From an uncultured Oscillospiraceae bacterium (GTDB lineage: Bacteria > Bacillota > Clostridia > Oscillospirales > Oscillospiraceae), in NCBI GenBank assembly GCA_910589085.1, contig CAJUSG010000060.1, forward strand, positions 1 to 14,290: a stretch of 14,290 nt of DNA, given 5' to 3'. A model generated the notes under the pieces. It had not been told where the DNA came from. It made no database searches and worked only from the letters and a program-made list of their open reading frames with translations. Made by a program: the position numbers and the translations under genes. Positions 5,983 through 12,940 of this stretch are shown here, piece by piece. Positions within the stretch are counted from its first letter, which is position 1, and each line of letters begins with the position of its first letter.

Positions 5983-6687
5983 TTATCCTATCCGCGCAAA
6001 ACGATACCCGATCCCGAATACCGTTTGAATGTAGTCTTTATCCTTGGGATCAAGGCCTAACTTTTGACGGAGCGAAAAGACATGGCCTGAAACACTTGCA
6101 GCGGATGAAACGCAAGCCTTTTTCCACACTGATTCATAAATTTCTTCCTTGGTTAGAACTTTTCCGAAATGATATGCCAGAAGATAGAGGATATCAAACT
6201 CTTTTTCTGTCAAATCAACCGTTTCCCCCCGCATCTCCACCAGTCTGCGCAGAGGATCTATCGACAAATCTTTGTAGTCGAAACATGGCAGAAGTCTGCC
6301 TATATGAAGACGGGCAATTCTTCGTTCCCTCCGCAGGACAGCGTAGATGACCGCCCTAATCTCATCCGCACTGATCGGTTTATTGATATAGGCATCCGCG
6401 CCCAAATCAAGTATGGTTATACACTCTGACGTGCTGAAAAATGCGCCTGCCGCCAAAATGTATGGCGGTGGACTAAACACCCCTCTTGACATGTCCTGCA
6501 AAAATCCCTTTGCACCTTCAAGATCAATGTCTAAAAGAAGAAAAGCAGGGCTGTGTTGCAACAGCTCTGCTTTCGCGCTATCAACATTTTCACATCGGGA
6601 CGCATCCATTCCGGTGCATCTCAAAGCTTCACATATTTTAGCCGACTGCTCTGTCAAAGGAGATATTAGCACAATGTCTTGCTTCAC
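5983..6687 (-). CDS. OmpR/PhoB-family response regulator, atypical receiver
   Basis: A 234-residue protein with a receiver domain (1-118) and a winged-helix DNA-binding domain (about 128-232). The latter shows LTEKEFDILYLLAYHFGKVL, then TKEEIYESVW, then SVSGHVFSLRQKLG and FGIGYRFA. In the receiver the phospho-acceptor D53 (LLDIDL) and the lysine K103 (NKPIS) are kept. The acidic pair that normally holds magnesium after beta-1 is replaced by S9-P10, and the conserved Thr/Ser after beta-4 is A79. Phosphorylation may therefore be weak or absent. I chose GTG 6687, seven bases after AAAGGAGG; TTG 6690 is possible. No histidine kinase is adjacent, making it an orphan. It is visibly AT-richer than the rha genes, consistent with transfer on the element. 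Confidence 0.88.
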   Translation of the reverse strand: MKQDIVLISPLTEQSAKICEALRCTGMDASRCENVDSAKAELLQHSPAFLLLDIDLEGAKGFLQDMSRGVFSPPPYILAAGAFFSTSECITILDLGADAYINKPISADEIRAVIYAVLRRERRIARLHIGRLLPCFDYKDLSIDPLRRLVEMRGETVDLTEKEFDILYLLAYHFGKVLTKEEIYESVWKKACVSSAASVSGHVFSLRQKLGLDPKDKDYIQTVFGIGYRFARIG

Positions 6688-6712
6688 CAAAGCACCTCCT
6701 TTTATATTCTGA

Positions 6713-6928
6713 TTAATAAGCCGGCAAATCAGTTTGTCTTAAACTTTTTTGTACGACTTCTTTAGCAAAGTGTTTTGTTAAAAGTTCACAGCAAAAATCA
6801 CTCCTGGCGGAATCATGCCGCCCCAATAAATGCGTTGTATAAAAGCTCTTTTCAGCAGCTGGGGGCCATAGCTTTGTGCTATGTCCCCCAGCCGCGATAA
6901 TAAGCTGCTCACTATATGAAAAGCTCAT
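6713..6928 (-). CDS. Doubtful 71-residue hypothetical protein
   Basis: An open frame from ATG 6928 to TAA 6713, ending 25 bases before the response regulator start codon on the same strand, so it could lead that transcript. I recognise no family. The sequence is mixed (N-terminus MSFSYSEQLIIAAGGHSTK), without a signal peptide or membrane segment. Part of it is encoded by a long hairpin (6858-6892), and its start codon overlaps a near-copy of the fucO 3' end. No good ribosome-binding site precedes it. It may be a real small element protein, a fragment of a lost gene, or chance. Confidence 0.3.
   Translation of the reverse strand: MSFSYSEQLIIAAGGHSTKLWPPAAEKSFYTTHLLGRHDSARSDFCCELLTKHFAKEVVQKSLRQTDLPAY
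6858..6892. repeat. Long hairpin in the element-rha boundary region
   Basis: Eight pairs (GCTGGGGG/CCCCCAGC), one mismatch, six pairs (CATAGC/GCTATG) and a 5-base loop. There is no T-run on either side. It could be a read-through barrier behind the rha operon, or an element end structure. Confidence 0.55.
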
Positions 6929-6943
6929 ATGATCTTACGGAAC
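6921..6943. repeat. Near-copy of the fucO 3' end (copy 1)
   Basis: Matches 6999-7021 at 20 of 23 positions. In the minus-strand reading it encodes FRKII followed by a stop, where fucO ends FRKIM-stop. The frame is closed by a stop 36 bases upstream of the copy's start, so it is not a gene. Confidence 0.7.
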
Positions 6944-6980
6944 TTTTCCTGCTCAGATCCGAAACGGCCTTGCGTTTATC

Positions 6981-7001
6981 AAAACTTCTGGTTCCAGGAA
7001 G
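6981..7001 (-). terminator. Weak terminator candidate of the rha operon
   Basis: Directly after the fucO stop the minus strand reads CTTC-c-TG, loop GAAC, CAGAAG, then TTTT. The stem is short with one bulge, so this is only a weak intrinsic terminator. The larger hairpin at 6858-6892 may back it up. Confidence 0.35.
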
Positions 7002-7021
7002 CTTACATGATCTTCCGGAAC
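6999..7021. repeat. fucO 3' end (copy 2 of the 23-base repeat)
   Basis: Includes the last codons and stop of fucO. The partner copy lies 78 bases away at 6921-6943, with three mismatches. Confidence 0.7.
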
Positions 7022-8148
7022 AGAGTCTTGAAATCCTCCACAGAGGCGGCCTTGGGGTTGCCGGGGGCGCAGGCGTCGGCGGCGGCGGACTCGGCCAGGA
7101 ACTGGAGGTCCTCCTCCTTCATGGCCTCCAGCTTGGTGGGGATGCCCACATCCACGGATAGCTGCCGCACCGCGTCGATGGCGGCTTTGCGGTAGGCGGC
7201 CTGGTCCATACCGGCAGTGTCCACGCCCATAGCCTCGGCGATGTGCTTGAACTTATCGCCGGTAGCGTCCTGGTTGAATTCCATTACGATGGGAAGCATC
7301 ATGGCACAGGCCACGCCATGGGGGGTGTCATAGACGGCACCCAGGGTGTGGGCCATGGAGTGGGCGATGCCCAGGCCCACGTTGGAGAAGGCCATGCCGG
7401 TGACGAACTGGCCCAGGGCCATGGCCTCCCGGCCCTCGGGGTCGTTGTTCACAGCCTTGCGCAGGTTGGCGGAGATGAGCTTGATGGCCTCCAGGTTCAG
7501 GCAGTCGGCCAGCTCCCAGGCGGCGGCGGTGGTGTAGCCCTCGATGGCGTGGGTCAGGGCGTCCATGCCGGTGGCGGCGGTGAGGCCCTTGGGCATGGTA
7601 GCCATCATGTCCGGGTCCACAATAGCGATGTCGGGGATATCGTTAATGTCCACGCAGACGAACTTGCGCTTCTTTTCCACGTCGGTGATGACGTAGTTAA
7701 TGGTGGCCTCAGCGGCGGTGCCGGCGGTGGTGGGGACGGCGATGGTGTACACGGTGCGCTTCTTGGTGGGGGCCACGCCCTCCAGGGAGCGCACGTCGGC
7801 AAACTCGGGGTTGTTGATGATGATACCGATGGCCTTTCCGGTGTCCATAGAGGAGCCGCCGCCGATGGTTATCATGTAGTCCGCGCCGGACTTCTTATAA
7901 GCATCCACGCCGGACTTCACATTCTCGATGGTGGGGTTGGGCTTGATGTCGGAGTAGACCTCGTAGGCCATGCCGTTAGCGTCCAGCAGGTCGGTGACCT
8001 TCTTGGTGATGCCGAACTTCACCAGGTCGGGGTCGGAGGCGATGAACGCCTTTTTCAGTCCCTTGGCGGAGACCAGGCCGGGGATCTCCTGGATGGCGCC
8101 CTTGCCGTGGTAAGAAATGCCGTTGAGTACGAAACGATTGACAGCCAT
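7003..8148 (-). CDS. fucO: Lactaldehyde reductase (iron-dependent alcohol dehydrogenase)
   Basis: Reduces L-lactaldehyde, the product of the rhamnulose-1-phosphate aldolase, to (S)-1,2-propanediol with NADH, recycling cofactor under anaerobic conditions. The 381 residues match the group III Fe-ADH family. The dinucleotide motif is GGGSSMDTGKAIG (about 96-108). The metal ligands fall at D196, H200, H263 and H277 (DALTHAIEGY, GIAHSMAHTLG, DTPHG), the same numbering as E. coli FucO. The start has AGGAGG eight bases upstream. It is the last gene of the operon, 63 bases after rhaD. Its place here, and not the sequence alone, argues for lactaldehyde as substrate; other short aldehydes are possible. 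Confidence 0.92.
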   Translation of the reverse strand: MAVNRFVLNGISYHGKGAIQEIPGLVSAKGLKKAFIASDPDLVKFGITKKVTDLLDANGMAYEVYSDIKPNPTIENVKSGVDAYKKSGADYMITIGGGSSMDTGKAIGIIINNPEFADVRSLEGVAPTKKRTVYTIAVPTTAGTAAEATINYVITDVEKKRKFVCVDINDIPDIAIVDPDMMATMPKGLTAATGMDALTHAIEGYTTAAAWELADCLNLEAIKLISANLRKAVNNDPEGREAMALGQFVTGMAFSNVGLGIAHSMAHTLGAVYDTPHGVACAMMLPIVMEFNQDATGDKFKHIAEAMGVDTAGMDQAAYRKAAIDAVRQLSVDVGIPTKLEAMKEEDLQFLAESAAADACAPGNPKAASVEDFKTLFRKIM

Positions 8149-8211
8149 GATGTTTACCTCCTGTATATTTTGTGTGTAATATAACTCATTGTTTTGACCT
8201 TGGCCGGATAT

Positions 8212-9024
8212 TCAGTCCAGCCAGCCCTCCCGGGCCTTGATGCCGAACCGGCCCTCCATCAGGTGCAGCTGCTCATCGGTGATGGTATTCACACGGGGCA
8301 GGTGGGCAATCTTCATGTAAATCTCCGCCGCCTTCTCCGCCGTCTCAATGAGACCGAAGGTCTCGTCCAGATCTTTGCCCGCGCCATAGATGCCGTGCTG
8401 GGACCACACCACCAGCCGGGCGGTCTTCATCTGCTCCGCCGTGGCCTGGCCGATCTCGTTGGTGCCGCACAGCATCCAGGGCAGGACGTTGACCCCCTCC
8501 GGGAACACCACCACGCACTCGGTGCACATCTGCCACAGGGTGCGGGTGAAGGCCCGGCTGTCCAGGTCGTGGACGTAGGTCATGGCCAGCAGGTTGGCCG
8601 GGTGGCAGTGCATGACAATGCGGTTGGCCGGGTCCACGGACAGGCGGGCGGCATGGCTCATCATATGGGCGGGGAACTCGGAGGTAAATTTTCCGCCGTC
8701 GGTGAAGCCCCACAGCAGCTGGGCGTTTTTGCCCTCATCGGTGATGCGGATGACGCCTAGATTGCAGGCGGGGTCATACTGCACATTTTTGAAATATTTG
8801 CCCGTGCCAGTGACGATGAAATACTTGCCGTCCAGGGCGGGGGCCTCAAAGCCGGTGGGGATGTCCCGGATGACAGCATTGACATCCAGGTACTCCGCCG
8901 CCTGGGCCTCATCCAGCATCCAGCTGATGTTGCCGCCGTTGCGCTCGTCCCAGCCGTGGGCGTACATATTGGTGATGGTGCGGACCATCTCCACCAGGAA
9001 TGGGGCGTTCATGATATCTTTCAT
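8212..9024 (-). CDS. rhaD: Rhamnulose-1-phosphate aldolase
   Basis: A class II zinc aldolase that cleaves L-rhamnulose 1-phosphate to DHAP and L-lactaldehyde. At 270 residues it is close to the 274 of E. coli RhaD. The phosphate-binding NGGNIS is at 29-34, the general-base glutamate is E116 in TSEFPAH, and the zinc histidines are H139 and H141 (MHCHPAN) with H210 (WSQHG). These sit one or two positions below E117, H141, H143 and H212 of the E. coli enzyme. The start at 9024 follows AGGAGG by eight bases. It lies third in the operon, 62 bases after the isomerase and 63 before fucO. L-fuculose-phosphate aldolase is a shorter relative, so the length and the SEFPAH motif favour RhaD. Confidence 0.95.
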   Translation of the reverse strand: MKDIMNAPFLVEMVRTITNMYAHGWDERNGGNISWMLDEAQAAEYLDVNAVIRDIPTGFEAPALDGKYFIVTGTGKYFKNVQYDPACNLGVIRITDEGKNAQLLWGFTDGGKFTSEFPAHMMSHAARLSVDPANRIVMHCHPANLLAMTYVHDLDSRAFTRTLWQMCTECVVVFPEGVNVLPWMLCGTNEIGQATAEQMKTARLVVWSQHGIYGAGKDLDETFGLIETAEKAAEIYMKIAHLPRVNTITDEQLHLMEGRFGIKAREGWLD

Positions 9025-9047
9025 GGTAAATTCCTCCTATTTTATGG

Positions 9048-9075
9048 GTATTCCCGCCTCAATGGGCAAGAATAC
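9048..9075 (-). other. Intercistronic stem-loop before rhaD
   Basis: On the minus strand (the mRNA sense) GTATTCTTGCC pairs with GGCGGGAATAC around a 6-base loop, with two T-G wobbles. On the plus strand the same positions are C-A mismatches, so the structure fits the operon RNA only. It could stabilise or separate message parts between the isomerase and rhaD. Confidence 0.45.
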
Positions 9076-9086
9076 GGATTCACATT

Positions 9087-10505
9087 TTATCGTGTGACGA
9101 TATCCACCGGGACGTTGAAGATCTTGGCCACCTTCAAAATGGTGTCGATATGCCTGCCGGAAGCCGCCGCCATGTGGTGGGTGGGCCCGGCCTCGCTCCA
9201 CTTGTTGCAGAACTCCCGCGCCCCGCAGGTGAACCGGGTGCGCATATTGGTGTCGCCGAAGGTGAAGATGGGTCCCTCCTCGTTGACGCCCTCGGCCACC
9301 ACAAACTTGAAATGGCCGTCCCGGTCCTGGGTGATGCCCAGGTAGGTGACGGGGCCCAGGTGGGGATAGAACTGGGTGAGATATCCGCCGCCGGTCTTGC
9401 CGTGGAACACGGGGACGATTTTCATGGTGGGCTTCTTGGCGGAGATGTCCGCGTCCCCGGAGCCGCTGTGGCCGATGATGCAGATATCCTCGTCGAAGTC
9501 GATGGAGTACATCTCGGACAGCTGGCCCATGCCGGAGATGGTTTTCAGGATGGACATGGCCATGGCCACCTTGATGTCGCCCTCCACGGCGCAGGCCACC
9601 CCCTGCTTGATGAGCATGGAGAACGCCGGGATGAGCATACTGTCCAGCACCCCCGCCTTGCCCTGGGCGAAACCGTCGTAGTGGGAGGCGATGAAGGCGA
9701 TGTGCTCGTCCTTCACCCACTGCTCAAAGGCCACCACGTACTTTGCCATCTCCCACACCTTTTCGATGGAGCCGCCGCCCTCGATGTCGAATGTGTCCAG
9801 AATGTCCTGAGCCTTGGCCCGGATGGCGTCCTCGTCGGTGATGCCGTCGGCGATGGCCCACATCTTCTCCCAGTCGAACTGCTTGGTGTACAGCCACATC
9901 CGGTGGTAAAGGTTCGTCTCGTCGATGTACAAGTCCATCATGCCGGGGTAGGGCCGTCCGATCTGGGCCAGGTTGGTGTCCCGGAAGCGGCGGCGCACCT
10001 GAGCGGCGCGGCACCAGTCCTCGATTTCCGCCTGAACCTGGGGGTCGCCCCCCTCCACCACCCCGGTGATGACGGCGTGGCGCTTCCCGGCCCGCTCCAA
10101 GTCGGCCACCATCTCCCCCACCGCGCCGCAGGCGTAGAGCTGGCCCAGCCAGGTGGCGGTGTCGGTGTTGGCGTAGTCCGGGGCCTTCTTTTTCTGGAGG
10201 TTCACCAGCACCACGGGCACGTCCAGATCCCGGACGGCGGGGAGCATATTATAGGACGTGGCGTAGGTCAGCAGCTGTAAAATCACCAGGTCTACGTCCG
10301 CGGCGCGGAATTTGTCCCCCGCCGCCTGGGCCAGCTCCTTGGTGGTGACGATGCCGCCGTCGATGAGCTCCACGGTGTCTGGAATCGTCTTTTTGAAGTC
10401 CGCGTACTGCCCCTCAAACTCGGGGACCAGAGACGGGAACTGGGGCAGATAGGCCCCCAGGGCGATGGCGAACACGCCAATCCGGGCTTTTGTGTTGACT
10501 AACAT
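9087..10505 (-). CDS. L-fucose/L-arabinose isomerase family protein, likely rhamnose pathway isomerase
   Basis: 472 residues of the L-fucose/L-arabinose isomerase fold, an aldose-ketose isomerase using a divalent metal. The likely metal ligands, by position in the family, are E308 (AVEGD), D336 or D338 (SIDFDED), H346 (GHSG) and H443 (PTHHM). The segments EQWVKDEHIAFIASHYDGFA (262-281) and TFGDTNMRTRFTCGARE (415-431) are family-like. It does not resemble canonical L-rhamnose isomerase RhaA. Its position between rhaB and rhaD suggests it turns L-rhamnose into L-rhamnulose, perhaps also L-fucose or related sugars. This is inference from context. The ATG overlaps the last seven bases of rhaB, with GGAGG seven bases upstream inside rhaB, so the two are probably translationally coupled. 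Confidence 0.85.
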   Translation of the reverse strand: MLVNTKARIGVFAIALGAYLPQFPSLVPEFEGQYADFKKTIPDTVELIDGGIVTTKELAQAAGDKFRAADVDLVILQLLTYATSYNMLPAVRDLDVPVVLVNLQKKKAPDYANTDTATWLGQLYACGAVGEMVADLERAGKRHAVITGVVEGGDPQVQAEIEDWCRAAQVRRRFRDTNLAQIGRPYPGMMDLYIDETNLYHRMWLYTKQFDWEKMWAIADGITDEDAIRAKAQDILDTFDIEGGGSIEKVWEMAKYVVAFEQWVKDEHIAFIASHYDGFAQGKAGVLDSMLIPAFSMLIKQGVACAVEGDIKVAMAMSILKTISGMGQLSEMYSIDFDEDICIIGHSGSGDADISAKKPTMKIVPVFHGKTGGGYLTQFYPHLGPVTYLGITQDRDGHFKFVVAEGVNEEGPIFTFGDTNMRTRFTCGAREFCNKWSEAGPTHHMAAASGRHIDTILKVAKIFNVPVDIVTR

Positions 10506-11779
10506 GGCAAGACCTCCATTTGTATTTTGAGATTCCCCAGGGCGGTGGCCTCGATGGGCAGGGCCACCACTTTTTTGCCTGTGGCTTCCTCGGTCAGGCG
10601 GTTGAGAAACGCGTTTTTCGCTCCGCCGCCCACGATGTACAGCTTTTCATAGATCCGGCCCGTATTCTCCTCCAGCTCCCGGATGGCGTCCCGGTAGCTC
10701 AGGGCCAGGGAGCGGCAGGCACAGCGGAAATAGTCCCCGATGGTTTGCGGCTTGGCGTCCAACGCCTCGTCAAAAGCCGCTGTCATGCTGTCCGGAGCCA
10801 AGAAAATCTGGGCGTTGGCGTCCACGGTCCTGTCAAAGGAACTGGCCTCCGCCTCGGCCACGATCTCCGGGAAGGGCTTGTCCGGGCACAGCTCATCCCG
10901 CAGGCGGTTGACGATCCACATCCCCATGATGTTCTTCTGGTAGCGGATGTAACCCACCCCGCCCTCGTTGGACCAGTTGGCCTCCCGGCTCTTATCATCC
11001 GTGTGTGGAACCGGGGACTTCACCCCCAGCAGCGACCAGGTGCCCGACGAGATATAGAGCTGTTCCCCCTCCATGGGGATGCCCTCCACGGCGGAGGCGG
11101 TGTCGTGGGCGGCGCACAGCACCACCTTGACGCCCTCATACTCCCCGATGGCCGTTCCCGGCTGGATCAACTTGGGGAACAGTTTTTCCGGCAGGCCCAG
11201 CTTTTGGACGATTTCCAGGTCAAACTCCCTGGTTTTGGCGTTCACCAGTCCGGTGGTGGTGGCGTTGGTGTACTCCCGGGCCTTCGTTTCGGTGAGCTTC
11301 CACATGAGATATTCCGGCATCATGAGGAAGTCCGTCACTCCCTCCAACCGCCCTTTTTGCAGGTCATCACAGAGCTGGTAAATGGTGTTGAAGGGCTGGA
11401 ACTGACAGCCTGTATGGGCGTACAGCTCCGAAAAGGGGACCTTTTTATGCACCGCCGGGATGACCGCTTCCGTCCTGCCGTCCCGATAGGCGTAGCAGGG
11501 CCCCGCCTCCTCGTCTCCCCGCAGGAGCACGTAGTCGCACCCCCAGGTGTCGATGGACAGGCTCTCCAGCGGTCCGAACTCGTCCAACGCCTTCCGGATG
11601 CCCTCCTTCACGTGGGAAAATAGAGCGTCCACGTCCCAGATCAGGCGCCCGTCTTTCTCCTTCACCCCGTTGGGGAAGCGGTAGATCTCTTTTGCCCTGA
11701 TTTCTCCGTCCTCCCGCCAGCCCACGATGTGCCGTCCGGAGGACGCGCCGATGTCCACTGCCAGATAATGCCCGCTCAT
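10499..11779 (-). CDS. rhaB: Rhamnulokinase, shortened C-terminus
   Basis: Phosphorylates L-rhamnulose to L-rhamnulose 1-phosphate with ATP; a FGGY-family sugar kinase. The N-terminal LAVDIGASSGRH (6-17) is the phosphate loop. SIDTWGCDYVLL (75-86) and TGCQFQPFNTIYQL (123-136) shape the sugar site as in RhaB. The catalytic base is D225 in CAAHDTASAV, and the C-terminal domain has YISSGTWSLLG (242-252) and YIVGGGAKN (381-389). The protein ends at residue 426 soon after the conserved EATALGN; E. coli RhaB has 489 residues. The tail (LKIQMEVLPC) is encoded by DNA that also serves as ribosome-binding site of the next gene. AGGAGGGG precedes the ATG. It is the first gene of the operon, divergent from araC. 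Confidence 0.93.
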   Translation of the reverse strand: MSGHYLAVDIGASSGRHIVGWREDGEIRAKEIYRFPNGVKEKDGRLIWDVDALFSHVKEGIRKALDEFGPLESLSIDTWGCDYVLLRGDEEAGPCYAYRDGRTEAVIPAVHKKVPFSELYAHTGCQFQPFNTIYQLCDDLQKGRLEGVTDFLMMPEYLMWKLTETKAREYTNATTTGLVNAKTREFDLEIVQKLGLPEKLFPKLIQPGTAIGEYEGVKVVLCAAHDTASAVEGIPMEGEQLYISSGTWSLLGVKSPVPHTDDKSREANWSNEGGVGYIRYQKNIMGMWIVNRLRDELCPDKPFPEIVAEAEASSFDRTVDANAQIFLAPDSMTAAFDEALDAKPQTIGDYFRCACRSLALSYRDAIRELEENTGRIYEKLYIVGGGAKNAFLNRLTEEATGKKVVALPIEATALGNLKIQMEVLPC

Positions 11780-11813
11780 AGCATCCCCTCCTGTCTTGTT
11801 CTTGTCGAGTGTC

Positions 11814-11842
11814 AGTATACCTGGTTTCAGAGAAAAGAAAAA
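11814..11842 (-). promoter_or_regulatory. Promoter of the rha operon
   Basis: On the minus strand a good -10 TATACT (11814-11819), but 17 bases upstream only TTTTTC (11837-11842). A strong -10 with a poor -35 is typical of promoters that need an activator such as an AraC-type protein. Confidence 0.6.
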
Positions 11843-11852
11843 GGTCCTGACC
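11843..11852. promoter_or_regulatory. Palindrome next to the rha operon -35
   Basis: GGTC-ct-GACC is a perfect 10-base palindrome directly upstream of the -35 position, about -37 to -46 from the expected rhaB start. This is the usual place for an activator site. Confidence 0.4.
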
Positions 11853-11873
11853 GCAAAAAAATGGGGACTTTAT

Positions 11874-11903
11874 TTGCAATCTATGCCATCCCTGTGATAT
11901 AAT
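11874..11903 (+). promoter_or_regulatory. Promoter of the AraC-family gene
   Basis: Perfect TATAAT (11898-11903) with TTGCAA (11874-11879) at an 18-base spacer, ending 28 bases before the start codon. Confidence 0.6.
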
Positions 11904-11914
11904 CAGAATATCAC
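11894..11914. promoter_or_regulatory. Operator-like palindrome over the araC promoter
   Basis: GTGATAT, a 7-base spacer and ATATCAC form a perfect inverted repeat covering the -10 and start site. A bound protein would block the promoter, so autorepression is a natural guess. Confidence 0.5.
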
Positions 11915-11931
11915 AAAAGGGGGTATGTGGA

Positions 11932-12921
11932 ATGCGGCCGGAGCTGTTGGAATTTCTCCAGAAAATCACCCCGGAGGAGCAGGCCATCCTGGACAGCGGG
12001 GGCAGTATCCGCCAGGAGCTGTATACCTCCCAAGCCGCCTTTGTGGTGGACAGCCGCAGGCTGCTGGAAAAGGGGCGGCTCATCGAGCTGCGGCCCCACA
12101 CCCGGTTTGCCCGCTTTCCCCAGCACCGGCACAACTATGTGGAGATGGTGTACCAGTGTGCCGGAAGCGCCTCCCACATCATAGACCACGCCGGACGTCA
12201 GGAGACCATCACCCTGCGGGCGGGGGACCTGCTCTTTCTCAACCAGAACGTGTCCCATGAGATCCTGCCCACCGGGGCGGAGGATCTGGCGGTCAATTTC
12301 ATTATCCTCCCCCAATTCTTCTCTCGGCCCATCTCCATGATCGAGCGGGAAAACGTGCTGCGGGATTTCCTGCTGGCCTCCCTGTCCGGCGCGGTGGGGA
12401 CCACGGGTTGCCTCTATGTCCGCGCCCAGGGACTGGTCCCGGTGGAAAACCTGCTGGAGAGCATGATTTGGACCCTTCTGGACCGCAGAGCCGGGAGCAA
12501 TACCGTTCTGGAGACCAGCCTGGGCCTGTTGTTTATGAACCTGTCCATGTACGCTGGCGCGATCTGCCAAAGCGGCGAGGTGGACAGCGGCCAGGACCTG
12601 GTGTTCGCCGCTCTGAAATACATCGAGGACCGCTACCCTGACGGCAGTCTGGCCGAGCTGTCCCGGCAGCTGGGCCAGGCCGAGTACACCCTGAGCCGGA
12701 TCTTGAAAAAATACACCGGCTCCAATTTCAAGGAGCTGCTCCAGCAACGCAGACTCCAGCAGGCGGCCTATCTTCTGGCCCACACACCGTTACCGGTGGA
12801 TACCATCATGGCCTATATCGGCTACGACAACAGCAGTTATTTCTACCGCCGCTTCCGGCTGCGGTACGGCTGCTCCCCGAAAGAATACCGGGCCCGGGAG
12901 AGCGCGGCCCTGAACACCTGA
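11932..12921 (+). CDS. AraC-family transcriptional regulator of the rhamnose locus
   Basis: 329 residues. An N-terminal cupin-like sensor domain (about 50-130) includes FPQHRHNYVEMVYQCAG (62-78), whose H65 and H67 lie in the usual effector pocket, and AGDLLFLNQNVSHE (97-110). A two-HTH AraC domain (about 222-325) follows: SLAELSRQLGQAEYTLSRIL, then SNFKELLQQRRLQQAAYLL, then VDTIMAYIGYDNSSYFYRRF, with the closing CSPKEYR. The ATG at 11932 follows AAAGGGGG. It is divergent from the rhaB operon and followed after 19 bases by a rhamnosidase, so L-rhamnose (as with RhaR and RhaS of E. coli) is the likely inducer. That is inference from neighbours. Confidence 0.92.
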   Translation: MRPELLEFLQKITPEEQAILDSGGSIRQELYTSQAAFVVDSRRLLEKGRLIELRPHTRFARFPQHRHNYVEMVYQCAGSASHIIDHAGRQETITLRAGDLLFLNQNVSHEILPTGAEDLAVNFIILPQFFSRPISMIERENVLRDFLLASLSGAVGTTGCLYVRAQGLVPVENLLESMIWTLLDRRAGSNTVLETSLGLLFMNLSMYAGAICQSGEVDSGQDLVFAALKYIEDRYPDGSLAELSRQLGQAEYTLSRILKKYTGSNFKELLQQRRLQQAAYLLAHTPLPVDTIMAYIGYDNSSYFYRRFRLRYGCSPKEYRARESAALNT

Positions 12922-12940
12922 CAAATTGGAGGATACGCCC

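Larger units (their letters stand above)
3446..6930. mobile_element. Small integrative element or relic next to tRNA-Val
   Basis: The stretch begins after the tRNA operon terminator and ends before the rha operon. It carries an integrase pointing towards the tRNA, an excisionase-like HTH protein, a sigma-like protein and a response regulator, all on the minus strand. From about 4980 to 6990 it is visibly richer in A and T than the surrounding chromosome; I have not computed the figures. No relaxase, type IV secretion, replication or phage structural genes are present, so it is either a minimal element or the rest of a larger one after deletion. I could not find a duplicated tRNA-Val 3' end, so both boundaries are approximate. 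The int-xis-sigma order is reminiscent of Tn916-type ICE control genes, but that is only an analogy. Confidence 0.55.

Noticed and set aside
6234..6242. TCTCCACCA, also at 8988-8996, matching the end of tRNA-Val as a candidate att duplicate
   Set aside because: Only nine bases, and inside coding genes (response regulator and rhaD); expected by chance.
7243..8184. Long antisense open frames opposite fucO, and likewise at 9150-10280, 10520-11623, 11911-12783, 269-877, 1019-1774 and 3550-4482
   Set aside because: They mirror GC-rich codons of the real genes, have low-complexity Gly/His/Val-rich products and no recognisable domains.
9037..9720. 227-residue minus-strand frame overlapping the isomerase
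   Set aside because: Arg/His/Gly-rich out-of-frame reading of the isomerase gene; no domain and no ribosome-binding site.
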